The translations under genes were made by a program, and so were the position numbers. A stretch of DNA of 64,000 nucleotides, from assembly GCA_050084985.1 (NCBI GenBank), contig JBITNC010000001.1:171678001-171742000 (forward strand), read 5' to 3'. Below the pieces are notes generated by a model, which saw only the letters and a program-made list of their open reading frames with translations, did no database searches and was not told the DNA's origin. Position 1 is the first letter of the stretch, and the number at the start of each line of letters is the position of its first letter. Source of the DNA: Nageia nagi. Taxonomy: Eukaryota; Pinophyta. This document shows, one piece after another, positions 1-12,800 of the stretch.

Positions 1-368
1 TATGTATATTTTTAGCATTGGTTCAGGTGCTATCTCTTGGGCTTCCAAGAAGTAGCCTACTATTTCTCTTTCCATCATAAAAGCAAAATACCATGCCATG
101 CCTGTTGTAGCCCAAGAAGCTATTAGCTAAGGCATCTTGTAAAAGAAATTGGGTATGAGCAAGCTAGCTCATCTTTGATTTCTTTAGATAGTCATTTGGC
201 TATTTCTTTGGCTAATAATCCTATGTTCCATAAAAGAATAAAATATGTAAAAATCCAAGCCCATTTTATTAAGGAGAAGGTTCTTAATGGCATCATACAC
301 TTGGAGTATTGTCCATCAACCTTGAACTCTACTGATTTATTTACCAAGCCCCTCCCAAAAGCTTAGTT
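1..368 (+). pseudogene. Ty1/copia polyprotein, RNase H C-terminal end (broken)
   Basis: This is the last part of a copia RNase H domain, which degrades RNA in the RNA:DNA hybrid during reverse transcription. The first 170 bases carry the core (GSGAISWASKK, then a relic of the 'EAEYHAM' helix read as KAKYHAM) with TAG stops at Gln-type positions. After a frame change near 175 the C-terminal part follows: ANNPMFHKR, HFIKEKV and the terminal DLFTKPLP motif typical of copia RNase H. The upstream part of the element lies outside the window. The 3' LTR follows at about 1118. Family assignment is firm; the copia lineage is not determined. Confidence 0.9.
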
Positions 369-1117
369 CTGTAAGCTTAAGGATGCTATTAGGTTGGTTA
401 AGTTTCCCTCAAGTGGGACTAAAGTTTGAATTGAATTCATGTTTGTGATGATAACTTCACCCCTAGGAGGATTTTGTGTTGTATAGTGTTGATTTTATTG
501 TACACTTTCATGGTAAGTTTGCTCTACATGAAGAACTTCTTGTACAAATTTTAGAGCAAAAAGATTGGCCAATCTAGCACTGTTTAATTATTTATGTGTG
601 AGGAACTCTTATGTATCTTTTGGCACTATTTAGTTATCCATATGTTACTCATATGTACATGTTCTATTTTATAATGATAATCAACACATATTTTATATAT
701 AGTAGGTGACTATGAGTTTTTGGCTTTGCATCTTTGTGATGAATTATAGTGCACCATTGATTAGTTCATGATGGAATTTGTGTGATTCATCTATCCTTGT
801 TGATATGAATATGTTGCATCTAATTGATCTTCTTATTTGATCTACTTATGACTTGTAGGTTCCTTTGAGATTGCAGGTTACTTACCTTAAGTATGCAGGC
901 TCTTGAAGACTCTTCATGACTTCCAGTTGTATGACTACTTCATGTACATTGAAATTGATTGAGGTTAATGATTGTATTTGTAAAATTAGTAAGTCTCAAA
1001 CTAGATCTTTCTTACTTCACAAATATGTAAAATGTTCTCATCTTCATTGTATTTGTTTAGAGGAGAACTCTCTTACTTTTTTCCTTCTCTCTATCCCAAT
1101 ATTGCATTAAGAGGGAG

Positions 1118-1646
1118 TGTTGGAATGTATAATGCATTATTGTAAAAGTTTTGTTATAATCTTCTATGTAAGTTCACTAATACTTAAGGGTATCATTTTA
1201 TACCTTAAGTATTTAAGTGAATATGATAATGTAACTTGTCCAACACTCCATATCATGAGCATGCCCCTTGGGTAAAAGGGAGTTGCATGTCATGCCTTTG
1301 TACATTAGGTAAAAGGATGATACAAAGAGGGATTTTTGCCTATAAATAGAAAGCTCCATCTTTGTTATGACACACCAATTTATGGAGTAAATTTATGCTA
1401 TAGGATACTATTTAGGAGATGAGAATAGGAGATTTGTAAGAGTTCATATTTGTGAATAAAGTGAGATCTAGTTAGTGGATGTACTCCTAGTTGGAGGTAC
1501 CACTTACATCTTTAGTTATCTTTGTGAGATTGATTTGTGAGTTATTTAGATGTGATTTGTGAGCTTTCATGTGATCTTGGGAGTTTAGAGTTGCTTGTGT
1601 TATAATTGAACTCTCTCAACTGGCATATCCTAGATTTACCTCTTCA
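1118..1646 (+). mobile_element. 3' LTR of the Ty1/copia element
   Basis: A purine-rich tract (AAGAGGGAG, 1109-1117) is followed directly by TGTTGGAATG, the usual start of a plant copia LTR. A TATA box (TATAAATAG) sits at 1341-1349, in the position expected for the U3/R border. The right end is less certain: the segment could end at CA 1645-1646, or near 1618-1624. The second LTR is outside the window, so neither end can be checked by comparison. Confidence 0.7.
1341..1349 (+). promoter_or_regulatory. LTR TATA box
   Basis: TATAAATAG lies about 225 bp into the copia LTR, just downstream of a region ending GATTTTTGCC. It would be the core promoter of the retroelement transcript. Assigned from motif and position only. 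Confidence 0.6.
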
Positions 1647-1649
1647 AAA

Positions 1650-2988
1650 TCTTATTAATTAGTAGTTTAGGTTTGAAATACATGATATTCTTTTAAGCAT
1701 TGAGTATCATCCTCTATTTATAATTTGAAGCAAGAAATGATTATAGTATTAACCATTCATAAGCCTCTACATACATAGTTATTACCCATGGTCCATTATC
1801 TAAAATATCTTGTGAATTCTTTCTAGATCATTTCAAATTACAACTCATTACATATTCTACATCATACATACATGTAAGGTCTAAGTATACCACTATATTA
1901 CAAATTCCTCCATGATCATAACTTGTTAGGATATGTTAACTTCTCCTCTTAGTATCCTTTATGATAATTGATTTCATTGCAATTACATGAAACATCATAT
2001 GTAGAATAATTCAAATACATCATTTGTACAAATCGTTATTCAATAGGCTTCATGGTAAGGAGATGTATTCATAAACTCTTGTGCTATCCTCCTTTTGCAA
2101 AATTTTTTAGGTTTGACAAATGAGTGGTCACATGTACTAAGAAGTTTTTATGAGCATATGAGGATTATAAAAACTCATCTCATTCGAAAACCAATTCATT
2201 ATATGTACCATTCAATTTTAAAACCAAATTTATCACAACACTTATTTAAATTTTACCCTAATTATGGCCTCAGAAGGTTTTATGCCTTTATTTAGACTAC
2301 CTCTTTTCCTCAGCCATATAGTATAATATTGAAGGAAAAAAAATTCAATCAAAGTTCAAGTAAAAGCCTATCATTAACGAGAACCTTATCAATGGTAATT
2401 TCAAGCAATACCATATTCCATGCAGCCAATCTATTTAATCTATTTTCATTATCTCTATTAAAGGTATTTCAAACATTACCATATTTTATATATCCTCTAC
2501 CTTTGTAATTAAATCAATAATTTTTTCTTTAACTTTATTATAAAGGTATTCCTAAATATTATTTTTCTATCTCATTTTTAAAATCTTTATTGAATCATTT
2601 GAGTTATAGTAAATAAGTATAATCTAAGTCTAGCTTAAACTAAACATTTTATAAGATAGGTGCCAATTGAATAGAGATTTGTGAAGTGTTTAACAAAAAA
2701 AACTCTCTCTATAATCCAGAGCTTTTTTGGAGATGCCCAAAATGATATAATGAATAACAATGCACCATAGAATGTGGTCTCATGGTTTTACTTGAGTAAA
2801 TGAACTAAAAAAGTAATAGGAGTATTTGCACATCACAAAAATGTTGAAGAGTCTTGACATTTTTTTATAAAATGTACTCTTGAATGTATCCTAGATGAAT
2901 GCATGTAGGATTCCAAGTTAATTTTTGATAGAATTACTCATTAAAGTGTGTAGGTGTTCTTTGGAAGGGTATATCATAGATGCTTATA

Positions 2989-3062
<74 letters not shown>

Positions 3063-3950
3063 TGATAGAAGTTTTATCTATAGTGGATGCAAGGCATACC
3101 TTATATTGATAACTCATTTAGTGTCAAGCTCATCCTTTCATAGTATGCTTCCATCTTGTGATGCCACTAAAAGGGATTGAAAAGCTATTCAATACCTTGA
3201 AAGCATATAATTAATATATCTATGACTTTGATTGGTGTTAATCCTAATTCCACTTCATGTCTTAGCTTATACCACTATAGCAGCTTCACAAAAGGCAATA
3301 GTGACCTTGAGCGAGCATATTGCAATGTAAAACTAGAATAAAGTATGGATATGAATGAAAATCCAACTCTACAAACTTCAACAGTGTGATCCTATCATGC
3401 AATATGATAAAAGCTCTAACAGAAGGTATGATAACTTAGTTATTGAATATAAAGCTAGATTCTCCAACTTTTACCATCAATCCTTTAGCAAGTGCAATGA
3501 TGGAACTTCAAAGAGAGAGCATAGACATATTTGAAATAGATGTAGGGGTTGGAAATGCTTAATTTAATACTTAGTTTTGGTGAAAATATGAATGTAGGGT
3601 ATGTTTAGATCAAAAATTTGAAATATAAGGTTCATTACATTGTGATTTATACAACATAAGGTTTTCTTATGCCTCCTTCAAGTATTTCCATGGAAAATAC
3701 TTATGCAATGCTCTAAGAAGAAAAATACTAGTGTGCCAAGGGAGAGGGTTCTTGATTGGATGAATCTATGTAGATTGGAATAGCTTCTCACTCACTCACT
3801 CATTCATCCATGATTCTTTATGATTCTAATAGGCACTTTATAGTTAAAAAAAAAAAAAAACTAGTAAATCATATAATATCTACCGTATCCTTTCATACCA
3901 TCCAATAAAATAAATATTTTGTCTATTGTTTCTTTACAATATACAAAGAG
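1650..3950. other. Non-coding AT-rich stretch
   Basis: No reading frame here resembles a known family and stops are dense in all frames. It contains one (AT)n tract (listed separately) and a few homopolymer runs, such as 15 A near 3846. The short frame at 2095-2295 has no recognisable motif. It is probably decayed transposon DNA. Confidence 0.6.
2990..3058. repeat. (AT)n microsatellite
   Basis: An uninterrupted run of alternating A and T of about 68 bases. The apparent Tyr-Ile repeat protein read across it is an artefact. Confidence 0.97.
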
Positions 3951-4530
3951 TACAAAACTTCACATGTAATATTATCAAATAACTACAAAATGGTCTCTTC
4001 TCAAAGTACTTAGTGTAGCAATTAGATTTAATAATATTTTCATAACTATCAAGCTCTCATTTAGATTAAGCATTTTGTACAAAGCTTCACATGTAAAGAT
4101 ATCAAATAACTACAAATAGGTCTCTTAAAAGTACATTAATAGTCATATTGTAATAAATATTTAAATTAAATAAACTTTCAAATAAACTATAATAAATGCA
4201 AATATACTCACAACATAACTAAGCATTTTGTACAAAACTTCTCATGTAAAAATATCAAATATTTACAAAGAGATTTCTTCTCAAAGTACTTACAAGTAAT
4301 ATTTTTATAAATAATTAAATGAACCTATATACAAACTATCATAAATGCAAATAAACTCACAATGTATATAAGCCTTTTTTACAAAAATTCACATGTAAGA
4401 ATATCAAATAATTACAAATAAGTCTCTTCTCAAAGTACTTTACTAGTAAAATAATTAAATGAACCTATCCTCCTTCAAACAAACTATAATAAATTCAAAT
4501 ACACTCACAACTTCACTAAGCATTTTTTTC
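3951..4530. repeat. Diverged tandem repeat, four units of about 150 bp
   Basis: Four head-to-tail units begin at about 3951, 4078, 4231 and 4380. Each starts with TACAAAACTTCACATGTAA or a close variant, continues with ATATCAAATAACTACAAA, then TCTCTTCTCAAAGTACTT, and ends with a variant of CTCACAAC..AAGCATTTT. Unit lengths are roughly 127, 153, 149 and 150. The first unit is shorter by internal deletion. No coding capacity is seen. Confidence 0.85.
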
Positions 4531-5400
4531 CAAATATCTAAAATGCTAGGGAAAGCACTTGGGCTTTAGATAAGGGGATCCTATTCTCCACAAGAATCTA
4601 GATCACGTTTCTTGAAAAGAGAGAACCAAGAGAAGATGAATGATATTCCCAAGGGGTTCTTGATATTTATATTCAAAATGGGGCTAATCCTTCCAAGGAA
4701 AGCACTATTTTTCCATCTTATCAAATTCATCCATAGGGTGGAGATGTTTTATTTGTTTGTAATGATTTTGGGACATTTACCCTATACCTTCCAAAAATTA
4801 TTGCACACCATTCATAAGGAAACAAATCTTTGTATCAAATCATTTGCACCTACCACAAAATAACAATTTATGTGGGTAAGTGGGGAAGAGAACTCAATTA
4901 TTAGGAAAATATAGATAATCCTTCTTACCCCTAAGTTTAATTTTACTAATTTTCACTAGTATCCTTAGTTAAAATTTAAATTTCAATAAATGAAATATTT
5001 CTTATAGTTATTCAATAAACTTTGAAAATGCACATCAATATTTTAACACACATGTTTACTTGCAGCAATCCCTTCACCCTATAAGATAAATTTATTAGTG
5101 CACATACACACCCATACATAGAGGCATAATCAAAAATATATTTTTAATGTGCATCTATATGATTTATGAGGGGTCCTTATGAGTATGTTAGCAATTCAAT
5201 GCCAATAATTTCCTTGCTCTTACCAATATGTTCCATTAACTATTCATCTTGGTTCCCTAGTATCTCCATCCTATTTTTTTCACTAGATTAACCTATTACC
5301 TATGTCACATAGAATCTCAAAGCCAACATCAATTTATCATGGATATGGTATATATATTGAAGTATTATAGTCATCTCATGATCGTATGTACATTCAAATT
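4531..5400. other. Non-coding stretch
   Basis: No recognisable domain. The frame at 4612-4863 is free of stops for 83 codons but matches nothing I recognise and has no neighbours that would support it. The right end may contain a badly decayed N-terminal part of the PMD pseudogene that follows. Confidence 0.5.
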
Positions 5401-6813
5401 CTTTGACAATATTTGAATCATAATAAATTCAAATTGGATGGTGCAATAGGGTCGTTACACATTTGAATCATCCAAGATATTTGTACCATGGGTACAAGGT
5501 ATGTGTGGGCTCCTTTTTTGCTAACACAACTCTACAAGGATTTATAGAACTTCATCTATGTGGACAAGTTCAATATCACCATTACTCATGAAAGCCTACT
5601 ACATGTGTGGGCATATAAGAAGATACCTATTTTTTGATCAGTTAGACTATAGAGGGTGAGAGAGGACCCCTCATACATGGGACTAACATGCTAGATGTTT
5701 AGGCTTAATGGGTATAGGTACCCATAGAATCTATAGGCAAGGATATGAGAGGTTTCCATGTTATAACTTCAAGATATGACATGGGTCTCCTATGAAAACT
5801 ATGTGTGGGAGGAGGATGCCCATCAACTTTCCTAGGTGAGGCAAGCATGCTTTATTCAAACCTAAAGGAAGCTTATAGAGCCCTATTTACCTTAGTGGGT
5901 TATTAGATAGTTTGGTATATGATAGGATATTCCACCTGCCCCTATTTACTACATCAGGTAGAGGACTGAGAGGGATGCCACCCAAGGGGCATAGATTATT
6001 CTATCCTAGAAGACTACTTAGGAGGAGCCACATACCATGGACTCCATAGAGGATATCTCAATGATTCCAGGTGGTGGTAAAGGATATGTAGCATGGTAGG
6101 CCATAGTTCAACCAACCCCATTGGGCTTAGATGATGATGAGGAGATGGTTGTATCTCCAAAGGGATCCTTGGATGAGGACCCACAATATGTGGAAAATCC
6201 CTTACATAAAATCCTAGTACAAGGACCACCAACATATGCAACATTAGGATTAGACACATTAGCTGAGGCAATGCCACTTGTAGTAGCAAGTAAGACTAAA
6301 TGACACTCTTAGTAATTTTATGACCTTTTCTAATTTGCGAATAAAATACTAACCTGTGACTTTTATATGTTTTTATAGGAGAGATTGAGACCATTTGAGA
6401 CCATGGTTATGGGTTACAAGCATTTGAGACTTTAGAGGTTGAGGTAGAGAGATTGAGACCATGGTTATAGGGTTACAAGCATAATATATTTTATACAATC
6501 CACACTTGCAGCCAAGGATGCACATATAGCCTCCATGGATCAATCCATGAAGAGGCTACATGAGAGAGTAGACATGCCACCTCCTAATGAGTAGTGGGAA
6601 TTTATTTAGAGCCTAATGGAAAATATCAAGAAGAAGGAGAATGATATTATGATACTTAGGGGGGATTATGAGAGGGCTAAGGAAATCATGGACACTCATG
6701 GGATCATATCTAGTGAGGTTTTAGGTGGTGTATCATTTTCAAGACCTAGTAGCAGTAGTAGGAAGCCTAGGACTAGTGAGGTGAAGAGTAGTGGCAATCA
6801 TGCAAGCCACTAA
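5401..6813 (+). pseudogene. Plant mobile domain (PMD, aminotransferase-like) pseudogene
   Basis: One frame runs from about 5401 to 6303, broken mainly by TAG/TGA codons. Successive PMD landmarks appear in order: YVWAPFLLTQLYKDL (5500-5545), LLHVWAYKKIP (5596-5628), MTWVSYENYVWEEDAHQL (5776-5829), then EPYLP.WVIR.FGI..DIPPAP (5878-5943). The last corresponds to the family's conserved 'P.RVLRQFG..Q.IP' block, with stops at the two Gln positions. An acidic linker ends near 6289. A plausible 89-nt intron (GT at 6290, AG at 6377-6378) leads to a C-terminal exon with a charged coiled-coil-like stretch (6520-6813), ending in a Ser-rich tail and stop. PMD proteins occur as host silencing factors and inside transposons. 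No transposase is visible nearby, so which kind this was is unknown. Confidence 0.75.
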
Positions 6814-7819
6814 ATTGTATTATGAGACATGTACCCTTTTTATTATATAATATATATTATTATTTTTTGATTCCACTTCTTGGTTTATATATGTAAATGC
6901 ATGTTTAATGTATGGTTTATCTAGCTTATATAGTTGTACATTTATGTTTTGGCATTTGAATTTCAAAGTACAAGTTTGTAAGCAACAAACCATACAAATC
7001 ACTTTACTTTTTTATTTATGACACTAAGTAAGAGCTCTATCCCTAAAATGAATGCAATCACACAACAAACCTAATGAACACATCCATAATAACATATAAG
7101 CAACATTAATCTTGAAAAAAAAGGTCTCTAGATACCACATTCAAGCAATAATGAACAAGTTTTAGGTTTTTCTTTTTAACCAAATTAAAACCCACTTTTG
7201 ACCATTTGAAACACTTCAATATGTAGTAAGGATTATTAATATACTATTCATGTACATTCTAGTCTAGGAAATACATGTTGTTAATGACATAAGAACATGT
7301 GGAACATCATTAATGGTGTGTGTTTTAATGATTTAACATGACAAATATATGAAGAACTTTTTCAAAACTTACCCAAAAGATCAATAAAATAATAATTTAC
7401 CTTTTATGATCATGAAGCATACACATTTTCTTATGCAAGAAATAACTTATCTAATATACACTACCATTTGATTTTGTTTTTAAAGTTTAGGCAATAACTT
7501 TGCATACCTGGGGAGGTTTTGCAACCTAGACACAATTTGTAGATGCAAGTACAAAGAGAGGTGCCTTCTTGGTGATGTATGGTACATTGCTGGTAGCATG
7601 CAAAAATTTTTGCACATGAATAGGAACATTTATTTTCTTTATTTTTCCATCATATTTTATACTTTCACCATTATAGTTCTTGCTTGTTTTCTTCTAATGT
7701 TTACTACATCTAAATCTGTTAGGAAAATAATAATTCATGTAACTTGAAGTACTAACCAAACTTATGAATCCCCTTGGTTTTTGATTTGCATTGGATAATG
7801 GATTTGTAAATATATACAA
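6814..7819. other. Non-coding stretch between PMD and gag relics
   Basis: AT-rich, stops in all frames, no recognisable motif. It may include the remainder of the minus-strand gypsy element, which is coding only from 8149 down to 7820. Confidence 0.5.
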
Positions 7820-9993
7820 TTATTCATTATCAAGGTGTACAATTCCATCAATTGTGTTAGCATGATCATCCATCCAAATTGCTTTCTTATCAATAAAGTC
7901 CATAATGATGTTTCTTAATATCTTACAATTTTTTGTTAGGTATCTTGGTATCCTATGATAATTACAAAATTTAGGAACACTGTTAGGAAAGTGATGTTGA
8001 ACAATTACTAGAAGTTTAATAAGTTCCTCATTTAACAACACATTGAGAATATTATCAATAATATCATTTAACCTTGTAAAGTTTCTTTGTGGTCTATTGT
8101 TTCTCTTGTCAATATTAACAATCACACCATCTAGTTTCTTTTTATACACATAAGGTTTAGCTTTCTTGTCATACCCTTGAGATTTACCTTTCTTTTCAAA
8201 TCCTTGAGATTATTTGGAGCATATGTTATGAAATTTATTTATGCAATCTTCTTTTCTAAACAAGATATTTATCATTATAGCTAATGTCAAATCATGATTA
8301 GAGATAACCAACATTTTATACATAGGTAATAAAGCATGTGCAAAAGTGTCCTTTAAATCTTGCTTAGGAACAATAATCTTATTTATAGTTTGTCTCCATA
8401 TTTTCATAAAATTAGAAAAATATTGGTTAGGTAATTTCTTAATTTTGCACAAATCTTTGAATTGAACTTTTTTTGCAATATTATATCTAACATGCTTCAA
8501 AAATTGATATATCAAATCTTCATATTTATCAATGCTTTTTTTAGGAAGACTAAAGTACCATTTCAATGCATCATCTTTTAAACTAATTGAAAATAATTTT
8601 GTAAGCATATCTTTATCATAAACATATTCCATAGCTTTCTCTTGGAATTTTCTAACATGCATTTTTGGATCTTGCGAACCATCAAATTTCATAAATTTCA
8701 TAATCTTTTTATGAACATGCACTTTAGAAATAGTTCTATTAGTCAATGGACATTTTAAATAAAATAAGAAATCATATTCATCATCATCAAGCAATTCTTT
8801 TTCTAATTTTTCAATTCTTTCATCCATTATTTTTTTATTTTTTGATACTATAGATGATTGTTATGGTTGCTGAATTTGAAATATAGGTAATATCCTTTCA
8901 GGGTGGTGGAGAGGTTTATGATGATACATTGCTAATTTTAGGGGAAGATTTATTTGCATCTCTAAGTTCTTTTTCCTTAAGTGGCACAAATGGTTCTATT
9001 CTATTTACATGTTCATGTTCAATCCTATCAACCAATTCCAACATAAACTCTAATTGTTGTTCAACATTAGCTTGTTCAAATAAACCAATTTATTGAGCAT
9101 CAAGCTTGATATTATGTTCTTCTTATGACTAGTTCAAGTGATGTGTATAGGCATTATCAATTAAAGTAGAAAGTTATTTTTTTAACATCTATTACAATTT
9201 ATTCATTAAGCAAAATACCCTTACCTTTATTAGGAAGCATACCTAAATTGTAATGTGCAAGATTAAGAATTAGGTGTTCAAAATCATCATCTTCAATGGC
9301 CATCTAATTTAGGGGTTTTACAACATCCTCTTCTACATTGCTAGCAGTGTGTGTATAGCCTTACACATTATTGAAAGTATCTTGATTAATAATAGAGACC
9401 CTCCATTTTTAAGAACTTGCATTTTCATAAGAGAACAAACTATTTGAGGATTACAAAGTTGCAATATTTGCTTCTAATAATTCACAATTGGTTATAATAT
9501 AAATAATATTTTTAGCATTATTAGTAAGATAATATTCTAACTTTTATTTATTAGATAACAATTCCTTTATGGATCTAACATGACTTGGAATTCTATCTAA
9601 TTCTTCAATTTTAGCATCACTATTAGAAGAATCTCCATGGCTTCCCAAGATTATATTTTCAAAATTATAATCATCTGTAAACACATTAAGCTTATTAGGA
9701 GTTTTTTCAATAATATCCATCTTTTTGCTAGAACTTATAGATTTAGTATCATTATTTTCATTAGTATCCATTTGATCATTAGGATTAGGCTATTATATAG
9801 GTAAATTAGGATTAACCCTAACACTTCTCCTAATATCTTTAAAATTAACCTTACTCTTAGAAACCTTAGGTTGTCCTTCATTTAGATCTATTTTTGCAAA
9901 ATAGGTAGAACAAACCCTAGTTTTATTATTTTCTCTAGCTATTACTCTAAGCACCTCAAATAAGGGAAGAGATAATAATAAAAATGGATTCAT
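7820..9993 (-). pseudogene. Ty3/gypsy (Tat-like) gag polyprotein, truncated
   Basis: The frame starts at ATG 9993 and is broken several times down to 7820. The capsid-type retrotransposon gag domain is at 8827-8210: FDGSQDPKMHVRKF, then LFSISLKDDALKWYFSLP, then YEDLIYQFLKHV and a Lys-rich tail, matching the gag core that forms the cytoplasmic particle. The segment 8149-7820 carries KFCNYHRIP..L.KNC, the modified zinc-finger-like region typical of Tat-lineage gag, followed by a 'DFIDKKAIWMDD' type linker. Upstream pieces (9771-9544, 9993-9793) are its charged N-terminal region. Protease and polymerase are missing, so the 3' part is lost. The leader and LTR lie at 10296-10773 on the same strand. 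Confidence 0.85.
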
Positions 9994-10295
9994 GACTATA
10001 TAGGAGGAATATCCTAGATAAGGATCTAAGTGTGTAATAATGTTAGGTTCACCAATATATATAACTCAAATTGTGCAACATATGAATGTACATAATAAAC
10101 AAATCAATCTATAATATAATTGTACACCATATCAGATTATAATAAATATACATGAAATACATGAACTTGATGTGAAGTGTATGTAAAATCCTTGAAAGTG
10201 GATAGCAATGAATCTTTGAAGGATTAGAATCAAATTCCTAATGAGTTCTTGATAAATCTTCATTTGCATGAATTAATGACTCAAATACCAAAATT

Positions 10296-10773
10296 TGGGA
10301 CCCTTTATCTAAAAGATGCACACTGCTACTGGCATAAGAGTAGCATGCTCTTGACTACATGAAATCTGTTGAATTATGATGTGCACCAAATATAGAAAGT
10401 ATAGAGCTCAAAGTATAATAAATTCTCATGATAGGTGGCATCTAGAGACATCGTTATAGCTTACAACCACCTATTAGAGTTCTTATCATATCAAAGAGTT
10501 CTGATATGTGGAGATTAACCTATTCCATCTACTAATATAGCTTGCAAAGACATAGAAAGGAGTGAAGGTTGACCTCTCACAATAATATAATCATTATTAT
10601 ATTCAAGATACTTTAAAATAAGAACCATGATATATGATATAGAATTTAATGTAACACATGGCATTGCATTATAATATCATTTTATCTTGACATATGTAAT
10701 ATTACATTAAATTATTTAAGAAGTCTAAATATGAGTTATTAAATAAATAATAAATCATTTTTAGGCATCTACA
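10296..10773 (-). mobile_element. 5' LTR of the minus-strand gypsy element
   Basis: Read on the minus strand, the LTR begins TGTAGATGCCTAAAAATGA at 10773 and ends GGGTCCCA at 10296. It is followed by AATTT and a primer-binding-site-like TGGTATTTGAG, then a ~290-nt leader to the gag start at 9993. The same LTR plus leader occurs in opposite orientation at 12801-13540, which fixes the boundaries. The second LTR of this copy was not found. Confidence 0.7.
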
Positions 10774-11122
10774 TATAGTTTATTTAATTTATAATTTTGC
10801 ATATCATATAAGATGCATTTCATATAGGTTGTATATCATGAGTAAGTCCCTTGCATGCATTTGGTTACCATGAAAAATTTTATTAAGTTTTTAATCATGC
10901 TATCTTCACATATTCATCTTTTATATCATGTTCTATTGCTTCTTATTTTCTCTTTTTACATATTTTTATCCTCATCATTTCATCAAGTCTTCTTTCATCA
11001 AATAGTTTTTGTCTCTTTCTCTCATTAAGATTTTCAAATTTGTCATGCTAACTAAATGAATCATGTATAAGGTAGTCTTGTGTCTAGTTATTGTATCCAA
11101 TATTAGAGCATTTCATAATTAA

Positions 11123-11180
11123 AAAATAAAATAAATTAATAATAATAATAATAATAAATAAATAAATAAATAAATAAAAA
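11123..11180. repeat. (AATAAT)/(AAATA) microsatellite
   Basis: AATAATAATAATAAT passes into AAATAAATAAATAAAT. Simple sequence, no function inferred. Confidence 0.9.
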
Positions 11181-11215
11181 TAAATTAGAGAAATCAAGAA
11201 AGAGTGTATCAATCT

Positions 11216-11294
11216 TAGCTAGGTGCAATATCAGTTTCAACTGAGGGCAATATAATTTTTAGCTAGAGGCAATTTCAATTTCAACTAGGGGCAT
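11216..11294. repeat. Short degenerate repeat of CAACTAGGGGCAAT type
   Basis: Four imperfect copies of a unit resembling (T)CAACTAGGGGCAAT(TTCAATTT) lie in about 80 bp: TAGCTAGGTGCAAT, CAACTGAGGGCAAT, TAGCTAGAGGCAAT and CAACTAGGGGCATG. Confidence 0.65.
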
Positions 11295-12800
11295 GATAGA
11301 AATCAAATGTCAAAAATTAGAAGGTTGAAATTCAAATTTCAAAATAACAAAGTGAAAAATTGCCCATTCTTAGGGTATGTAGGTAAGTATAGGTAAAGTA
11401 TATCATTTCAAACATTTTGATATTGGTTATGTTATGATCATGTTTATGATATTCATTGCAAAATCTATTTTAATTGAGAAACTAAGATCAGTATTACTTC
11501 TTTGAATATCTGGTATAAAAAGTAAACATTGCATATGTTATTCTTATAACTGCAATTTCAAATAGAATGCATGTTTTATTAATGAAATATGAAAATTCAA
11601 GGCCATTGTGTCTCTAAAAATATGGTATAATATAAAAATATTACATAGTATAGACACATGTCAATAGAATATTGAATATCTTAATGGTTATTTTTCAATT
11701 TCAATTAAATGGAATATTCCTACTGAAATGCAATTTTATCATTCTCATGCTATCAATAGCATGATTAAAGTGAAATTATAGATTCTTTCAAATGCTCATA
11801 TTGTTATTATGATTTTAATGGATTAAAAAGATTAGTATCATGCTTGTATAATCATTGCATAGATAAAAAGTATATAAGGTCAAAAATTAAAAAAGTTATT
11901 GCTTATAAGGAAAGTATTAGGCTATATGGAGATATGATTTCATGATATTTGTGATACAAAATGTTATTACTTGCATTAAATTGAATATCATTAGAATTTT
12001 CAGATCTGATATGATTATTTCCATGCTGCTAATGATATGTGTTTATTATGAACTTATTATAAATGGGACATGTTACAAAATCTTTGAATATCTATTTTAA
12101 AATGCTATAATTACATAAATATGCACTAAAATGGGAATGTAGAATAAAGTTGTAAAAGACATGATTACCAAATTCTATGGAATTCATGTTGTCAATGGTG
12201 TAGGTTTGCTTTGAAAATAAAAAAAATCAAGCAATTTAATATGTTCAAACATGTAATGTTGATATGTAAGGCCAATAAATATTTGAATATCTGGTATTTT
12301 TATGAGAATTAAATGATATTATTCAATGTTATGCTAACAAATATTTTTAAGGCCATGGTCACTCCATGAGAAAAATCTCTTATAAATTATGGGTTATTCC
12401 AAGCTTAGGGCATTAAAAAGGACCTCATCATCCTAATCTAAAAGAGACTATGAGTTACAACAATAGTAGTCTAAATATCACAATTAACTAGAACTACAAG
12501 TTGTATCGGCCATAGTGACATAATGGATATCATATTTATTTTATCCTTACTCTTTTAATTGATTATTCTTTAATGGGATGTGATTTATGTTGGTATTATG
12601 TTGGATTATTCTTAAAAAGGTATTGTTTGGGAGAGTAGGATTCAAATAGAGACACTCTCCTCATATCAACATATCATATTCAACATATTGATAAAAAAAG
12701 GGAATTCTACTTTACTATTGAAAATTTTCTTCTCTTCTCTAAACTTCTTTGGATTATGTAATATCAATGCTTTTCATTTCATATCTAAAGAGGAAAAAAA

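Larger units (their letters stand above)
10774..12800. other. Spacer between two inverted LTRs
   Basis: About 2 kb of AT-rich DNA with no coding signature. It holds an (ATA)n/(ATAA)n tract at about 11123-11180, a short degenerate repeat at 11216-11294, and scattered copies of GAATATCTGGTAT (near 11503 and 12286), which suggest an old diverged repeat. Confidence 0.5.

Noticed and set aside
916-1110. Small gene upstream of the copia LTR
   Set aside because: It lies in the untranslated part between RNase H and polypurine tract and matches no family.
2980-3180. Open frame with a long Tyr-Ile repeat
   Set aside because: It is the (AT)n microsatellite read as protein.
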